Shown here in pieces: positions 43,741-55,814 of a stretch of 64,000 nt of DNA (the stretch's first letter is position 1; each line of letters begins with the position of its first letter). Both the position numbers and the translations under genes were made by a program. Below the pieces are notes generated by a model that worked only from the letters and a program-made list of their open reading frames with translations, was not told the origin of the DNA and searched no databases. Source of the stretch: Buddleja alternifolia (taxonomy: Eukaryota; Streptophyta; Magnoliopsida; Lamiales; Scrophulariaceae). Location of the stretch: the NCBI GenBank assembly GCA_019426215.1, contig CM033402.1, forward strand, positions 3,658,001 to 3,722,000, given 5' to 3'.

Positions 43741-46700
43741 ATGGAGCGACCCCAAATAGCCATACTTGGAGCAGGCATATTTGTCAGAACAGAATATATT
43801 CCAAGATTGGCTGAGATTTCTCATCTTTTCACTCTTAAAGCCATTTGGAGTCGATCTGAGGTACAAACATCCTCCCATCTTTTTTTTTTTTTTTGAATTA
43901 TTATTTAAATGTGAAAAATAATTAGTGGGTTTTCACTCAAATTTCTGGGTTCTTATCTTTGATAAACATTTAAGGTGGGTGCGTGGAAATGCTTTGTGGC
44001 ATGTTCTGGGTTATTGAAAAATTGTTTTTTTAAGGATACGGGTAGACAATGTTTATCCTTAGTCTGTTGCAATTTTAGTCACGTTTACAAATTCGCAAAA
44101 TTAGTCTTATAGGATGCAACATTTCGCAATTTTGGTCTCATCTGTTCGAATTTCGCGTGTGCTAGTTAAATTTAATGTTGCAAGGGGTGACCAAACTAAA
44201 GGATTCCGTCCAAGTTTTAACGATTGCGACTAAAAATGCAACAAATTGCATCATATGAGACTACTTGTGCAAGTTTATAGATGCAACAAATGCTTTTTGC
44301 CATGTTCTGGGTTATTGAAAGATTGATTTAAGGATAAGGGAAGATTGCAATATTGATCCCTTGGGAATTGGGATAGGGTATGGTGTATTTTTAGTGCCGT
44401 TTGCAAACTCGCAAAATTAGTCTTGTAGGAGACTTTTGCAATTTTGGTCTCATTCATTTGAATTTCGCATGTGAAATGCAAGCGTTGTTAAATTAGTCCC
44501 CTTTACAAATTTACAAAATGAGTCTTATAGGGTGCAGTGTTTTGCAATTTTGGTCCCATTCGTTTGAATTTCGCATGTGAAATGCACATGCCGTATAATT
44601 TACAACTGATCGATCATGTGCAAGACACATGATCAAACTAATGATTTCCGTCCGTTTTTTAACGATTGACCCAAACAATGCAACGAATTGCATTATATGG
44701 GACTACTAGTGCAAGTTTATAAACATTGTGACTAAAAATTGCAAGAAGACCTATCGTATGAGGCTATTAATTGCAATGTTCTTGTAATTTCTGAAAATTT
44801 TGAACATTGGTTGTGATTGATTGTGCTAGAAATTTGAAATTGGGAATTTGTTTATAGGAATCAGCCAGAGGTGTAGTGGAAATTGCTAAAAAGTTCTTTC
44901 CAGAAGTTGAATGCAAATGGGGCAATGAAGGTCTTGATGAGATCATTAAGGATGATTCAATAATTGCTGTGCTTGTGGCTCTTGCTGCTCAATTTCAGGC
45001 ATTTCTAAACTCCTCTTACTCTGTTTTTTTTCTGTTTGTGCTTTTGCTCTTCTTATGCGAGATAACAAATGGATATTGCTCTTTAACTTGTTATCTGGAC
45101 TTATTATTGATGAGAGATAATAACATTTTAAGTAGCTTCTTCATCAATTGCATATTCTTGATATAATACATAATTGCATACTGGTCCCCTCGTATTTGCA
45201 CAAAGGACCCTATAACATATCAATATGCACAACAACTACAAGATTCAGGTTTTATAACGGGTCAGGCCTATCCTGTCTGACGATCCGGCCCGACCCGACC
45301 CATTTATCTATCGTCCAACCATAGATCAGGTCCACGTGGCACGTACAAACCACGTATAGGTCATTGATCTGTATTCCTGAGCGAGCATTGTATTCTCGCT
45401 TGATATCTCAGCTCTCAAAGTACTTTGCTTATAAATATTGGGCTATCAGCAGTGTCGGTATATATGACCCTTCTAACTCTATATTCACCTTATTGAGCAG
45501 CGTTAGATATGATCCTTAAGCAAGCACGTACGCAGCTTGGTAGTTATTAGTTAACCAAGTGCAGTCCCGAAACATTATTATTAACTGGTTTGTTTGTTAA
45601 CAAAACAAGATTGAGTTGGATCGTTTATCAATAAAACGACCTTAATCAACTACACGTCGTTAATGTCATGCTAAAAGACGTGATACTACTTGGTTCGACT
45701 GTACACTGAAGCCAAATTAATTATGCCCAAGGGTTGTCTTATTTCTACTTTCTACCAGGTATGTGGTGGTCATTCTTAGGAGCTCCTTAGGATTCGGGAA
45801 CTCCGAATCCTGGTACAATCACAACTATCCATGTAATAGGACCCACCTATAGTCTTATGGATGATTGTGATTATACGGGAATTGGGTCCCGAGACCCCCT
45901 TATTCTTTTGTTGTGGAGGTTACAAGACTACAATGATCTAAATGTGGTAGATATTTACTTATGTGTTTCTACATTATCATTCGCACAAGTCAACTATTTC
46001 TTTTAGGTGGATTTGTCGTTGAGGCTGTTGAAGGGTGGAAAGCATGTTCTTCAAGGTAATTGAACGTATCAGTGTGAATTAAAAAAAGAAGACATTCTTT
46101 CAATATAACTGAATCTGAAATAGAAACTTTCACGTGAGTGACGGGAAACTGACACTCATCTTCTGTCGAATTGACGTATTTGTGAATTCTAATAATAATT
46201 TGAAGTTCTTGTTGTTCACATGTGACAAATAAATAATTCCTTTGTTTTTTGCACGTGTACGCGTTGCTTGGATTATGAAGAGAAACCAGCAGCAGCTTGT
46301 AAGTATAATCAGATTATACTTATGTGTATTTCTGAACTTTTATGCAAGAGATTAATAACTTTTTATATTTCCTGCATTAGAAAAATGTCATTAAGAAGAT
46401 TCCAGTAATAAGTTGCAAAAGTGCATAAAATACGACCTTAAAATCGTTTTATATTTACTTGCCCGTCTAATTTATGCAGCCATTAGTGAGGTGGAAACTG
46501 CATTGTCATGCTACAATTCTCTTAACACCACCTTGCCTTATCAACCTATTTGGGCAGTTGCTGAGAATTACCGTTTTGAACGTGCTTTCGTGGAGGTAAA
46601 AATTACTTCTGCTTTTGGCTTATTACTTTACTTTATTTCTATGATGGCCCGTTATAAAGATTATTGTCCATTCACAGGGCACAAAGCTCATGGCTGATAT

Positions 46701-48503
46701 TGGAAATATGGTTAATTTTCAAATCATTGTGGAAACTCCAATGAATAGTTCAAATCCATACTTCTCAAGCTCTTGGAGACACAATTTTACAGTGAGTACT
46801 GTTTCTATGAAATTTGATTACTTGTTCGTTTTTCAGAAAAATGAAACGAGATTTAGTGAATTAATTGCATACTGAATGTGCAGTGATTATTTGTGATTTA
46901 CCATTTTTTCCTAGATTATATTAATTGAACTTGTGGTGAAAGTGAAACTTCTCTGTTTTGGTAGGGGGGTTACATTTTAGATGCGGCAGTACATTATGTT
47001 GCAGCATTGAGGATGGTGAGCTAGTCTTTTTCTTGAAATTCAATATATTTATGTGTGTCTGTTTGTGTGTGTGTGTGTGTATATATATGTATTATATTAT
47101 ATTATATTATATATATGAAAAAATTGCAATATTGGTCCCATAAGATAAGACATGTTGCAATTGTAGTCTCATTGTTTACAAACTTGCAAAAGTAGTCCTT
47201 GATGCATTGTTTTTGGTCTCATCCGTTATGTTTATCACTAATCACGTGTGAGACACGTTACCAAACTAACAGTTTGCATCCATTTTCTAATGGTTTGAAC
47301 TAAAAATACCAAAAAAATAAAATGCATGCTATTGGATTAATTTAGCAAGATTGTAAATATTGAGTCTAAAATTACAACGGGCCTTATTTTACAGGACTAA
47401 AGTTGCAATTTTCCTGATATATATTATGTCTTGGAATTTCCCAATTTCCATAGGGTCTTAATGCTTTATTTGTATATACAAAGTAATTAAAAGAAAAAAG
47501 GTAGCAGAAAACAAAAAACGGAGCAAGTTAACATCCATCGACCCAAGAAATTAGTAATAACAAATAAATCTGTAAAATTTACAGGAAGCCTCCAATATTG
47601 AGATTAGTGATATTTTGGTGCTTTTGACACAAAACAGCTTGCAGGATGTGAGGTAACTTCAGTCTCAGCCCTGACTTCTCATGTAGATACAACTTTGCCT
47701 CCCCCAGATTGCATGTCTTCTGTAATGTGAGTTCCCAAATCATAATCTTGTTCTTTAAGTTGTTCTTTGTTATAAGTTGAACTTAAAAGAAGCTCTTTTT
47801 TCTACTTTTCTTGCCCACATTAAGTCAACTGGAGAATGGGTGTTCTGGAGTCTTAGTAACAGTCATATCAGCGAAAACACTAAAGGTATGAAGTAAAATG
47901 CCTCTTTTATACGTTCTAATGTGTTTTTTATGTAAAAGGCGGCATTTCTAATGTTTTGTCCTAGTAGTTATGCTGGAGAGTCGTGGGCTTAAAGGGAACC
48001 TTGCAAATCGATATACAAAAAAATGAAGATGAATTTGGATACTCGGTAACCCTTTTTAATGCTGACGGGCAAACCAAGAGTTCGAACTACCCCTTCAGTG
48101 GGGTGACTGAAGAGCTTAAGACGTTCTTCAATGATGTTTCGCGGGCTGCTCTGAAGGTTAGTGCAGATTTAGATGCTAAGGCTATGTATGGTTATATTTT
48201 TAGTGTGTTTTTAGAAAATTCTTCGGGAAATGTGTATGCGGGCGTTCGTGTGAAAATGATGTGATGTTGATTGTACTTTGTTATGAACATGTAAACATAC
48301 ATAGCGTTGTAGTTTGGTTCTTGTAGTTTGTATTGTTGATACTTATACTCCACTTTTTCGGCTTTTTCTTGCAGAAAGACGAGAACTTTAAAGCCGAGCT
48401 TCGCATTTCTTTTCTAGAAGGCGCCCGGGATTTAGCGGTCATAGATGCAATGCTTGAATCTGGGAAGAAGCAAGGAGCTCCCATCCAAGTGAAGAAGTTT
48501 TAG
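43741..48503 (+). CDS. Gfo/Idh/MocA-type oxidoreductase, 358 aa, 11 exons
   Basis: Exons by my reading: 43741-43860, 44858-44998, 46007-46055, 46281-46298, 46480-46595, 46678-46791, 46965-47015, 47638-47726, 47825-47885, 47968-48156, 48375-48503; 1077 nt, phases close. The protein starts MERPQIAILGAGIF (Rossmann GxGxF), has the family's GGKHVLQEKPAA (the EKP motif) and WAVAENYRFE, ends GAPIQVKKF, and resembles the uncharacterised plant oxidoreductase family exemplified by Arabidopsis At4g17370 (from memory). Members bind NAD(P) and often act on sugars; the substrate is unknown. EKP spans the exon 3/4 junction. Intron 2 must use a GC donor (CAG|GCATTT), exon 4 is only 18 nt, and intron 9 ends in TAGTAG. 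Introns 1, 2 and 7 carry MITEs. Confidence 0.9.
44030..44785. mobile_element. foldback MITE sequences in intron 1
   Basis: Repeated phrases such as TTCGCAAAATTAGTCTTATAGG, GCAATTTTGGTC and their complements show two or three overlapping copies of the 'GCAATTTTGGTCCC' foldback family. Ends are not resolved. Confidence 0.55.
45189..45760. other. unidentified repeat-like insertion in intron 2
   Basis: More GC-rich than its surroundings, with CCGGCCCGACCCGACCC, CCACGTGGCACGT, a TATA-like CTTATAAATATTG (45428-45440) and GTTAAC motifs. It could be a solo LTR or a TRIM-type element, but I find neither clear ends nor a second copy. Confidence 0.35.
45787..45900. mobile_element. short foldback MITE in intron 2
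   Basis: GGAACTCCGAATCCTGGTAC...CACAACTATCCATG is inverted as CATGGATGATTGTG analogues ending GGGAATTGGGTCCCGAG. Related half-motifs (ACTCCGAATCTTGGTATAAT) lie at 24395 and 25135, and the 39583 element has a similar core. Confidence 0.6.
47117..47416. mobile_element. foldback MITE in intron 7
   Basis: The left GAAAAAATTGCAATATTGGTC is inverted at the right end (GACTAAAGTTGCAATTTTCC), and CTCATAAG-type inner motifs are also paired. It lies wholly inside intron 7 of the oxidoreductase gene. Confidence 0.75.
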
Positions 48504-48828
48504 CTTCAAGTTACCAGTGTAGCTTGTTGCATGGGTGAGAACTCACAACTATGTACCATTTCTTGTTTAGTGGATACAAAATAAATGGGACGAAAACAAT
48601 ACGACATTTGTGTGTAATTTATTCGATAAAGTGAAAAGAATCGTCCCGGGTTTAATGGTCATTTTGTAAGAAATAAGTATGTTGATGAATGTAATATGAT
48701 GGTGCTAAACTGCTAATACTGGGCAAGGAATGTGTGTTGGATAATGAAGTAGGCATCCATAGATGACAAATTAGCATGCACATGTACCTTGCTAGGTATA
48801 GTGCCCATGGCCCATGTGGTGACTCATT
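48504..48828. other. 3' flank of the oxidoreductase gene
   Basis: This should hold the 3' UTR and polyadenylation region. An AATAAA-like sequence (AAAATAAATGG) lies near 48579. Nothing else seen. Confidence 0.4.
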
Positions 48829-48967
48829 GATAGTCGGGAGGATTACTCTTTGTGTTTATCTATTTTACACACTAAGGTGTACTGTGTGTGGATTTCACAC
48901 ACACTTGTGTAAAAGAGACAGACATACAAGTACGTCTTGAAGTAAAACTCCTACACCATAAAATATC
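48829..48967. mobile_element. palindromic MITE, family B, copy 2
   Basis: Shares AAGGTGTACTGTGTGTGGA, the flanking GTTTATCTATTTTACAC / GTGTAAAAGAGACAGAC arms and CTTGAAGTAAAACTCC with the copy at 8497-8635. Confidence 0.75.
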
Positions 48968-49087
48968 TCATGGTTTTAAGATAATCGTAATCATTAATTT
49001 TGCAGTGTCTATGTGGGCCCATTACTAGTTGGGCTCTACATTGATTATATCAATAGTTGTGGACTTTTTTATTATACATTCTCTTTA

Positions 49088-49280
49088 GCGATAATTACAC
49101 TCACACTCATGTTAAAGATTTCTTACAATTGCACCCCTGTGTGTGTAACAATTCTTACAATTGCATTCCTTATAAACCTTACAAATAGATCCCATGAGGG
49201 GTTGTGTTTGTAATTATCAATTAGTGAGGGGAGATTTGTGTAATTAACCCATCATTGAGGGGTGTAAGTGTAATTATCCC
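49088..49280. mobile_element. Mutator-like foldback MITE, 193 bp
   Basis: Ends GCGATAATTACACTCACAC and GGTGTAAGTGTAATTATCCC form terminal inverted repeats. The flanks TTCTCTTTA (49079-49087) and TTCTCTTAA (49281-49289) are an 8/9 target duplication. No coding sequence. Confidence 0.75.
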
Positions 49281-49289
49281 TTCTCTTAA

Positions 49290-50854
49290 ACGTTGTTTAT
49301 GATGATTTCGGCCATACTTTGACCAGTGTAGGTGCGTCTTAGTATCTCTCTATCAAAGTAAAAAGTCTACAATGAAATAAAAATATTGCTTACCTAGTAA
49401 CTGAAAAATTATAGGAGCTTATGTCAATGATGAAAAAACTGAATCATAGGCAAAGGATGATACAAAATTTTATACATTAGAACTCTCGTGCGACAGAAAT
49501 TATAACTCTCAAGTGATAAATAATGCGTTAAATACTACCTAAAAATGATAAAAGCATAAGAGATATACTATTGTTGACTTTAGATTCGTTATTGGAACTT
49601 CACCTTGTCGAAAAAGATGATGATGAGAAAGGTCGTAAAAAATATCAAAATCCTAAGAAGATGTAGAGTTGAAAGTCGAATCAAGCGAAAGAAAGAGGGG
49701 AGAGAGGCATGCAAGGAAGAGGCTTTGGGGAGAAGAGGCAGTTGGGAGAAATTTATGAGGTTTTTTTAAGGTTGTGTTTGGATTGATGAATTTGGATACA
49801 AGACATAAACGAATTACTTCATATATAGAAAATTCTAATCATAACATAATTAGCCACAACCAAGAACATATGGAGAACAATCATACAACCGAGTTTCCTT
49901 TAATCATACCTATGGAAAAATACTCCAAGCCGCCTTTCTCCTTTTCTTCAACTCTCGAACCCTAATTTTTTTTCTGCTGATGATGGTTTGGTGAGACGGT
50001 TGCCTCCATCACCACTATTGTCAACACCATCATCGCGCCGGCTGAGTTGAAGCACCCTCCTTCAAATTATGTATCCCAATTTCAGATCTTACGAGACATG
50101 GATAGATTTAATGAGATAGAGGTGAATTTGACGAGATGAAGACGGACAATAAACAAAGTTTTAGGTAGTATTTTATATTTATATTTAGTTTTTATTTTCT
50201 CTCTCGAATGAGAGTTCGATTTCTCTCTTGAATTAGAGATTTTTTCTCTTGAATAAGAGTGTGGTCTTAAACACAAGAGTTTTCTTGTGTTTGTTTGTAA
50301 GTTTTTAAGATTTGTTATTTTCAAGAAATTTAATAGCTGGTGTTTCAAATGTTCTTATTACATCGTTGGAGTCGGTATGAATTGTATTATTTCAGATATA
50401 AAAGATCGATTTTTCATTAAAAAAGTTTCCTTTAATCATTATCCTCTCCCAATAAAATATGATCATTTAGGTGATTCTCAGCCAACCATGAGCATTAATT
50501 ATTTTCGTGACATTCTATTTATTTGTGCATGATTCAACACAAGGACTCCATAGACAAGATATCACGAAATTGAGTAGCCAAGAACAACCTTTTCGTTTTT
50601 TTTAGATTAAAACAACTCTTTTTATAACTCATCTTAAATTAACTTTATAACTTGTTCAGAATTAGCAGAACCTCAAAATAATTAAAACAATAAAATAGGA
50701 AGAAAAAACAAAATTGGGCACCATAAGAGACAAAACTAGTAATAAGTGTATTGGTTTGCTTAGAGGGAACTATTCACGATACCCCCATCCCACATTCATT
50801 GAATCTAGACATTTTACAAACCTTTTCCTTAGGGCAATTTCGTCCAATAATTTT
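49290..50854. other. intergenic
   Basis: No gene recognised. Around 50190-50300 the motif TCTCTTGAAT.AGAG recurs several times. Open frames here have no family features. Confidence 0.45.
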
Positions 50855-51185
50855 AACCTGAAAAACAAGCCAAGCTACTCGATACTTGACTTGAACTCGA
50901 TAAAAGCTCGTTTGAGCTCGGTTCGTCAACGTATCAAATCAAGTTTGAACAACATTTTGTGTTTGAAAAATTTTGAAGCTCTGCTCGATTAGTTAAAATT
51001 GGTAAAAACATGTATAAAAAAGTCAAGCTACTAGAGCTCGACTCGTGTTTGGCTCGATTAAAGCTTGTTTGAGTTTGGTTCGATTAACAATCAAACAAGC
51101 TCAAACACAAATTTTGAAGCTTAATTGAAATTCAGACAAACTTGAACAATAACTCGTTCGACTCGATTCGATTCATTTATACCCT
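50855..51185 (-). repeat. 'GTAAACGAGCC' dispersed repeat, minus-strand copy
   Basis: Contains ACTCGATACTTGACTTGAAC, GTTCGTCAACGTATCAAAT, GTTTGAACAA and ends CGATTCATTTATACCC; closely parallel to 23415-23757. Confidence 0.7.
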
Positions 51186-51261
51186 ACTTTTAACATCCTA
51201 GGGTGTGGGATGAAATATGAAATGATTTATTAGTAGGAAGCAGGAACAATCGAGTGACCCA

Positions 51262-51345
51262 TGATTAAAAACTATGAGTGCAAGTTTGTCGGGTCAGAAT
51301 ATCCCCCTTTGCCTAATTTTTTTTTAAAAAAACAAATTATAAAGA
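51262..51345 (+). mobile_element. SINE 3'-end fragment
   Basis: GATTAAAAACTATGAGTGC ... GTTTGTCGGGTCAGAATATC followed by a T/A-rich tail matches the 3' part of the SINE at 26620-26823. The pol III head is missing. Confidence 0.55.
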
Positions 51346-51369
51346 ACAATAGAATCATCTAACAACTCG

Positions 51370-51567
51370 AGGGTGTATTTGGACGGAGAGATTTGAAAGT
51401 TATGAATTTTAAATTCATTAATAAATTTATTGAGTTTCGTTTGCAAGATTTTAAATTGTAATGAATTTCAAATTCATTGGTGCTCACTTTGAATTATTTC
51501 TCAGTCACTGTGCTGATTCCAAATCCACTGTTCAAATTCAAATAATTCAACCCAAACACAATCTAAG
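51370..51567. mobile_element. short MITE with GTGTTTGG-type termini
   Basis: The left GGGTGTATTTGGACGGAGAG and right TTCAACCCAAACACAATC are imperfect inverted ends. Inside, AATTTCAAATTCATT-type palindromes. A common plant MITE pattern; the superfamily is uncertain. Confidence 0.5.
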
Positions 51568-51785
51568 GTAACCGATTAGGGAATAATTGCTAGTAAAATT
51601 TGTTTGTTCCCTATAATTAGTGCGGGAGCTTGGTCAGGTTTATACTAGAGGCGATCCTAAATTATGGAAGGAATGCAATGAAAATATTTGTTTTTTAATG
51701 GAACGGTTACATCATTACGTCAAATATCGAATCAACAATCGTAATCAGTATTTTCCTATTACAAACTAGTAACAATGAGCTACAA

Positions 51786-51906
51786 ACTAGAAACAAAGAA
51801 CTACTATATAAATAGAGGAATAACCAACACATTTGGTGAGATTGAACTCATAACCTCTAATTCATGGGGCCTCAATCTTACCACTAGACTAAGACATCAC
51901 ACACAA
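51786..51906 (-). mobile_element. tRNA-like SINE head (minus strand)
   Basis: On the minus strand an A-box-like TAGTCTAGTGGTAAG (51877-51891) is followed at tRNA-like spacing by a B-box-like GAGTTCAATCTC (51837-51848). No cloverleaf can be completed, so it is not a tRNA gene. The 3' extent is uncertain. Confidence 0.5.
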
Positions 51907-53061
51907 AGGAATGCAATGAAAAATTACGTACTCAACGAGGGTGATTGTGATATCACAAATCGATTGTGCAATAGAATACGAAATGAATTCATAAATTATT
52001 ACTAGGAACAATGAACTACTCCTAAAATGGAGACAATGGGAGAGAAGTTGCTAGCAAAGACCAATATGTGGATATTTAGCTTGCGAACCCCTCCCAGTCC
52101 CAGTAAGCTTGTCTTGTGCATGACAAATAGTCATATCCATTGAGCAAATCTAAATATTCTTCCTACTTCCTAGTTCAAAAAATCAAATAGGAGTGTTGAC
52201 AGAGTTCAAGTCGACTCGAAATTCATATGCTTAACTTGATAGTTTTCAAATTGAGCCCGAATAGAAGGTCAAAGCTTGAATTTAAATTCAAGCAGAACAT
52301 GGGCAAGAGTAGACTAACTTGTTATGGCTCGTGCTCAGTAAACATATATAAATATATATCATATATGAAAAGCAAATATGAAATTAATATATAAATAATT
52401 CCCAATTGCATGAAGAATAACAAGATTTAAAATTTGGAATAAGAATTCGTAAAGTCAATATCTTTTAATTCTAAAAATTTCCTTGATACAAAACACTATC
52501 TTCTATAAAAAAATTTAAAAAGTGAAATGCTCTAGAATATTCCCTAACTATAGTCCTAAAGGGTAGCTAAATTTTGTGTTTAAGAGGTTGTGTTTCTCAT
52601 ATTTCTAAACATAACTCAAAAGCAAATTTCTTGTAAATGTATAAATTCTTATTTATTTATTTTTTTGGTTACATGGGAAGTAAAACAAGACTAAATTCTT
52701 ATTTGCAGTTCTAGATGCAATGCAAATGGATTTCAAAGCTAACAAGTGACGATGCGTTATAATTTCTTTTATTATTGTAGACAAAATTGGTGTTTTGACT
52801 TTGTGAATCTAAATTTTATGAAGTCATTAGAGCATGGATTATGTGAATTTTAAATGCTTTTGAGACTGCTATTTTCCTTTTTCAATTTATATATTAGATT
52901 TGCTTGATTACTTACAGATTTGAGAATAAATTTGTGCCGGTTCGGGCTCGGCTTGAAGTTCGTATTAATTTTCAAATCGAGAGCGAGCATGTGAAAGAAA
53001 GCTCGTACACATTTAAACCTCAGCAACAAAAGCTCGAATAATATCAAATCGAGCGAGAGTA
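51907..53061. other. intergenic
   Basis: No gene recognised. 52200-52340 and 52930-53040 contain further decayed GCTCGA-rich repeat sequence. Confidence 0.45.
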
Positions 53062-53425
53062 GGGGTGTAAACGAGCCACATCGAACCGAACAAAATATTG
53101 TTCAAACTTGTTTGAAATACAATCGAGGTTCAAAGTTTGTGTTTGAGCTTGTTTGATTATTAATCGAGTCGAGCTCAAACGAGCTTTAATCGAGCCGAAC
53201 ACGAGTTGAGCTCGAGTAGTTTGATTTTTTGTACATGTTTTTATTATTATTTACTAATCGAGTCGAGCTCGAACCAAACTTCAAAACTTATCAAATACAA
53301 AAAGTTGTTCAAATTTGGTTTGATAAGTTAATGAACCGAGCTCAAATGAGTTTTTAGCAATAGAGCTCGCGTCCTAAGCGTGAGCTTGAGCAGACCCAAT
53401 TTGCTCGGCTTGATTGACGAGCGTA
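53062..53425 (+). repeat. 'GTAAACGAGCC' dispersed repeat, best-preserved copy
   Basis: Starts GGGGTGTAAACGAGCC, continues with GAACCGAACAAAATATTG, AATCGAGTCGAGCTCAAAC and GAGTTGAGCTCGAGTAG, and ends near a GACGAGCG motif. No inverted termini or target duplication found, so its transposition class is unclear. Confidence 0.7.
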
Positions 53426-55719
53426 AACTCAAGTATAAAGTCTTTTATAGAATTTAAAGTACACCAAAAGTATCAAAAGTAGTGCGATCTTTTTGAAAAG
53501 GGAAATAATGGCATATTATTGATCTTGTTGTAATTATCAAAAGGATACACATAATATTCCCACATTTTTTATGTGAAGAATATAGAGAATTAATGTACAA
53601 GGATATTATCCATAATTATTTCTTTTTTGGACCCGAATACTTATTTTGTCTATTAAAAAAAGAGTATAGCAAAATGGATAGGATCATGCTCCTAAACCTA
53701 ATTATTAAAATTTTTTGAATGAATAAGTTATATATGTCATTAATATCAAATAATAATTTATAATCAACTGATAAGTATTACAAACACTAATAAGTAATAA
53801 CTATTGTTAAAGTAAAAAAAGACCCACATGATGTCGGTGATGATAGAACCCAAAACCTTTAATATTTTAAGGTTTTAACTTCACCAGTAGAGCTAAGCTT
53901 ATCGGCATCTAGTCTAATTGGAGTACTTTCAAATGAAATCATGTACTTATGAATTGTGAGCACTTTTACTCTTCAATTATTAAAAAAAAAAAAACAAGTA
54001 CTATTTGGGTATTTGGGATCCCAACAAGGTTATTTTTATTTTTGAAAGAGTAAAATCTTGGTACGAGCACAATAGTTCATGTACGATATAATCAAATACG
54101 ATTGTACTATGATGAGATTGTGAAGTTTTGATGTATATTTTAATTACAAATAGATAGATATGTCTATCGTAATTTGAATATCAAAATATCAATAAGATTT
54201 CTAGTACGACCAAAGAGTAAGCATTATTCGCCAAATCATGTAAATCTGACTTGTTTGTATTTGATTTTATTTGCAACATTGTTATATGGTTTGATCCATT
54301 CTCAGAATCCAAAAAACTCCTAACAATGACCATGTATATTATTTCAACATAACTTTTGTCACAACAAATTAAATAAAAGTACATTTCACTATTTTAAAAT
54401 TTAATTATTTAAGAGAATCAACTTTAAACAAGCTTTATTAAAATATTTTATACTATCCAAAATTGAACTATTAAATCTTTTTATCCAATGAGCTTTTATG
54501 CCTTAGTAGATCATTTAAATAAATTAATTGCTATATATTAATAACTGAGCATAAACCACACCACTTTTTGCTTAATTAATTTATAATATAGATCCACTAA
54601 ATCAATCTAAAAAGTAAAAATGACTTTTACAAAGCTATCAATTTTTAATTTTAAAATTGTGAGGGGCCAAAATGAGGAAAATGAAAAGTTAAATGCACAA
54701 CTTGCGAAGCACAGGATTCCACCCTCTCTATTGTGAATCTTTTCCAGCCGCCTATTCATCTCTCGAATCGGCGTTTTTGACCATACGCACGGGCGAGCTA
54801 ACTTCTCTCCTTTTATTTTCCTGCAGTTTTGACCTTTTTGAACTAAAATCGTGATTATCAGTTTCCAGTTTCCACACAATAAAATTAGTCGCATCAAATC
54901 TTGGCAAAGTAGTAGGCGGCGACAAAGCGAAGACACCTACTTGAAGGGGCTTTTCTTTGAGCGAGTCGGTCGGAAAAATTAGACTTTTCCGTCTAAGTTT
55001 AAAAATTAGTCACGTAAAGTTACCACCCCGAGAAATTAGGCGCATGATCGGATGAACGTCTCTTTTTAATTTCTCGTTTTTCATAGATAAAATAAGAGAA
55101 ATTATTTTTAAGAAAATAGAAATATGAAAGAGGAAGTGTGTTTGAATGAATTTTTTTTATAGAAATAAGTATAATGATTAAGTATAATGTGATATGTTTT
55201 TTTTTGTAAGAATTTGTTTTTTGTTTTGAGAAATTGGTACGAATGAGTTTTATTTTTATAAGAATATTTAACATATTTAAGATAAACTCATCGATTAAGG
55301 CATAAAAAATTATACAAAATAGATCTTATTTCGTAGCCTACATCATTTCAAATAAAATGATGTAATTATTTTGATGATTATGTTAAAACATTGGAGGATA
55401 AAGTATTTTTAATTATTGGGTTAACTGTCTAATCATAATAGTAAAAATTTTGACTTTTTAAATTTTTTTTGAAAGAAATGCCAAATAATCTATTTTTTAA
55501 AGAAATTTGAATTTTTTTTTTGAAAAATTATGTGTAGTAACGATATTTTTGAAAGATATTAGACAAATAAATTTTTGATAAAAAAAAAAATAGTTTTCCA
55601 TCCAATCGGGGCTGATTTTGACGTCTAAGTTTTAAAAATTAGTCAGTAAAGTTACCTCGATTATAGTTTTATTCATACTTTAGGGAATTGGATAAAAAAA
55701 AAGGAGAATTCCACCCTCA

Positions 55720-55749
55720 CTCTCCCTCTCCTCTCTCTCTCTCTCTCTA
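55720..55749 (+). promoter_or_regulatory. CT-rich tract upstream of the EIL3-like gene
   Basis: A (CT)n run about 235 bp before the ATG. Such pyrimidine tracts are common near plant transcription starts. Function inferred only. Confidence 0.4.
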
Positions 55750-55782
55750 GCGGGCCAGCGGCCGTACACACAGTCAGCCACA

Positions 55783-55783
55783 G

Positions 55784-55811
<28 letters not shown>
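55783..55811. repeat. (TA)n microsatellite
   Basis: About 29 bp of alternating TA within the leader or promoter of the EIL3-like gene. Confidence 0.9.

Positions 55812-55814
<3 letters not shown>

Noticed and set aside
45189..45760. Solo LTR in intron 2
   Set aside because: A TATA-like motif and distinct composition are suggestive, but I could not find TG...CA ends, a 5-bp duplication or a second copy, so it is left as unidentified.
51837..51891. A tRNA gene on the minus strand
   Set aside because: A- and B-box-like segments are present but no acceptor stem or anticodon arm can be paired; a SINE head is the better explanation.
54607..54936. Minus-strand 109-aa frame
   Set aside because: No motif recognised, and amino-acid composition is what random AT-rich DNA gives. 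It may be part of an unknown element.
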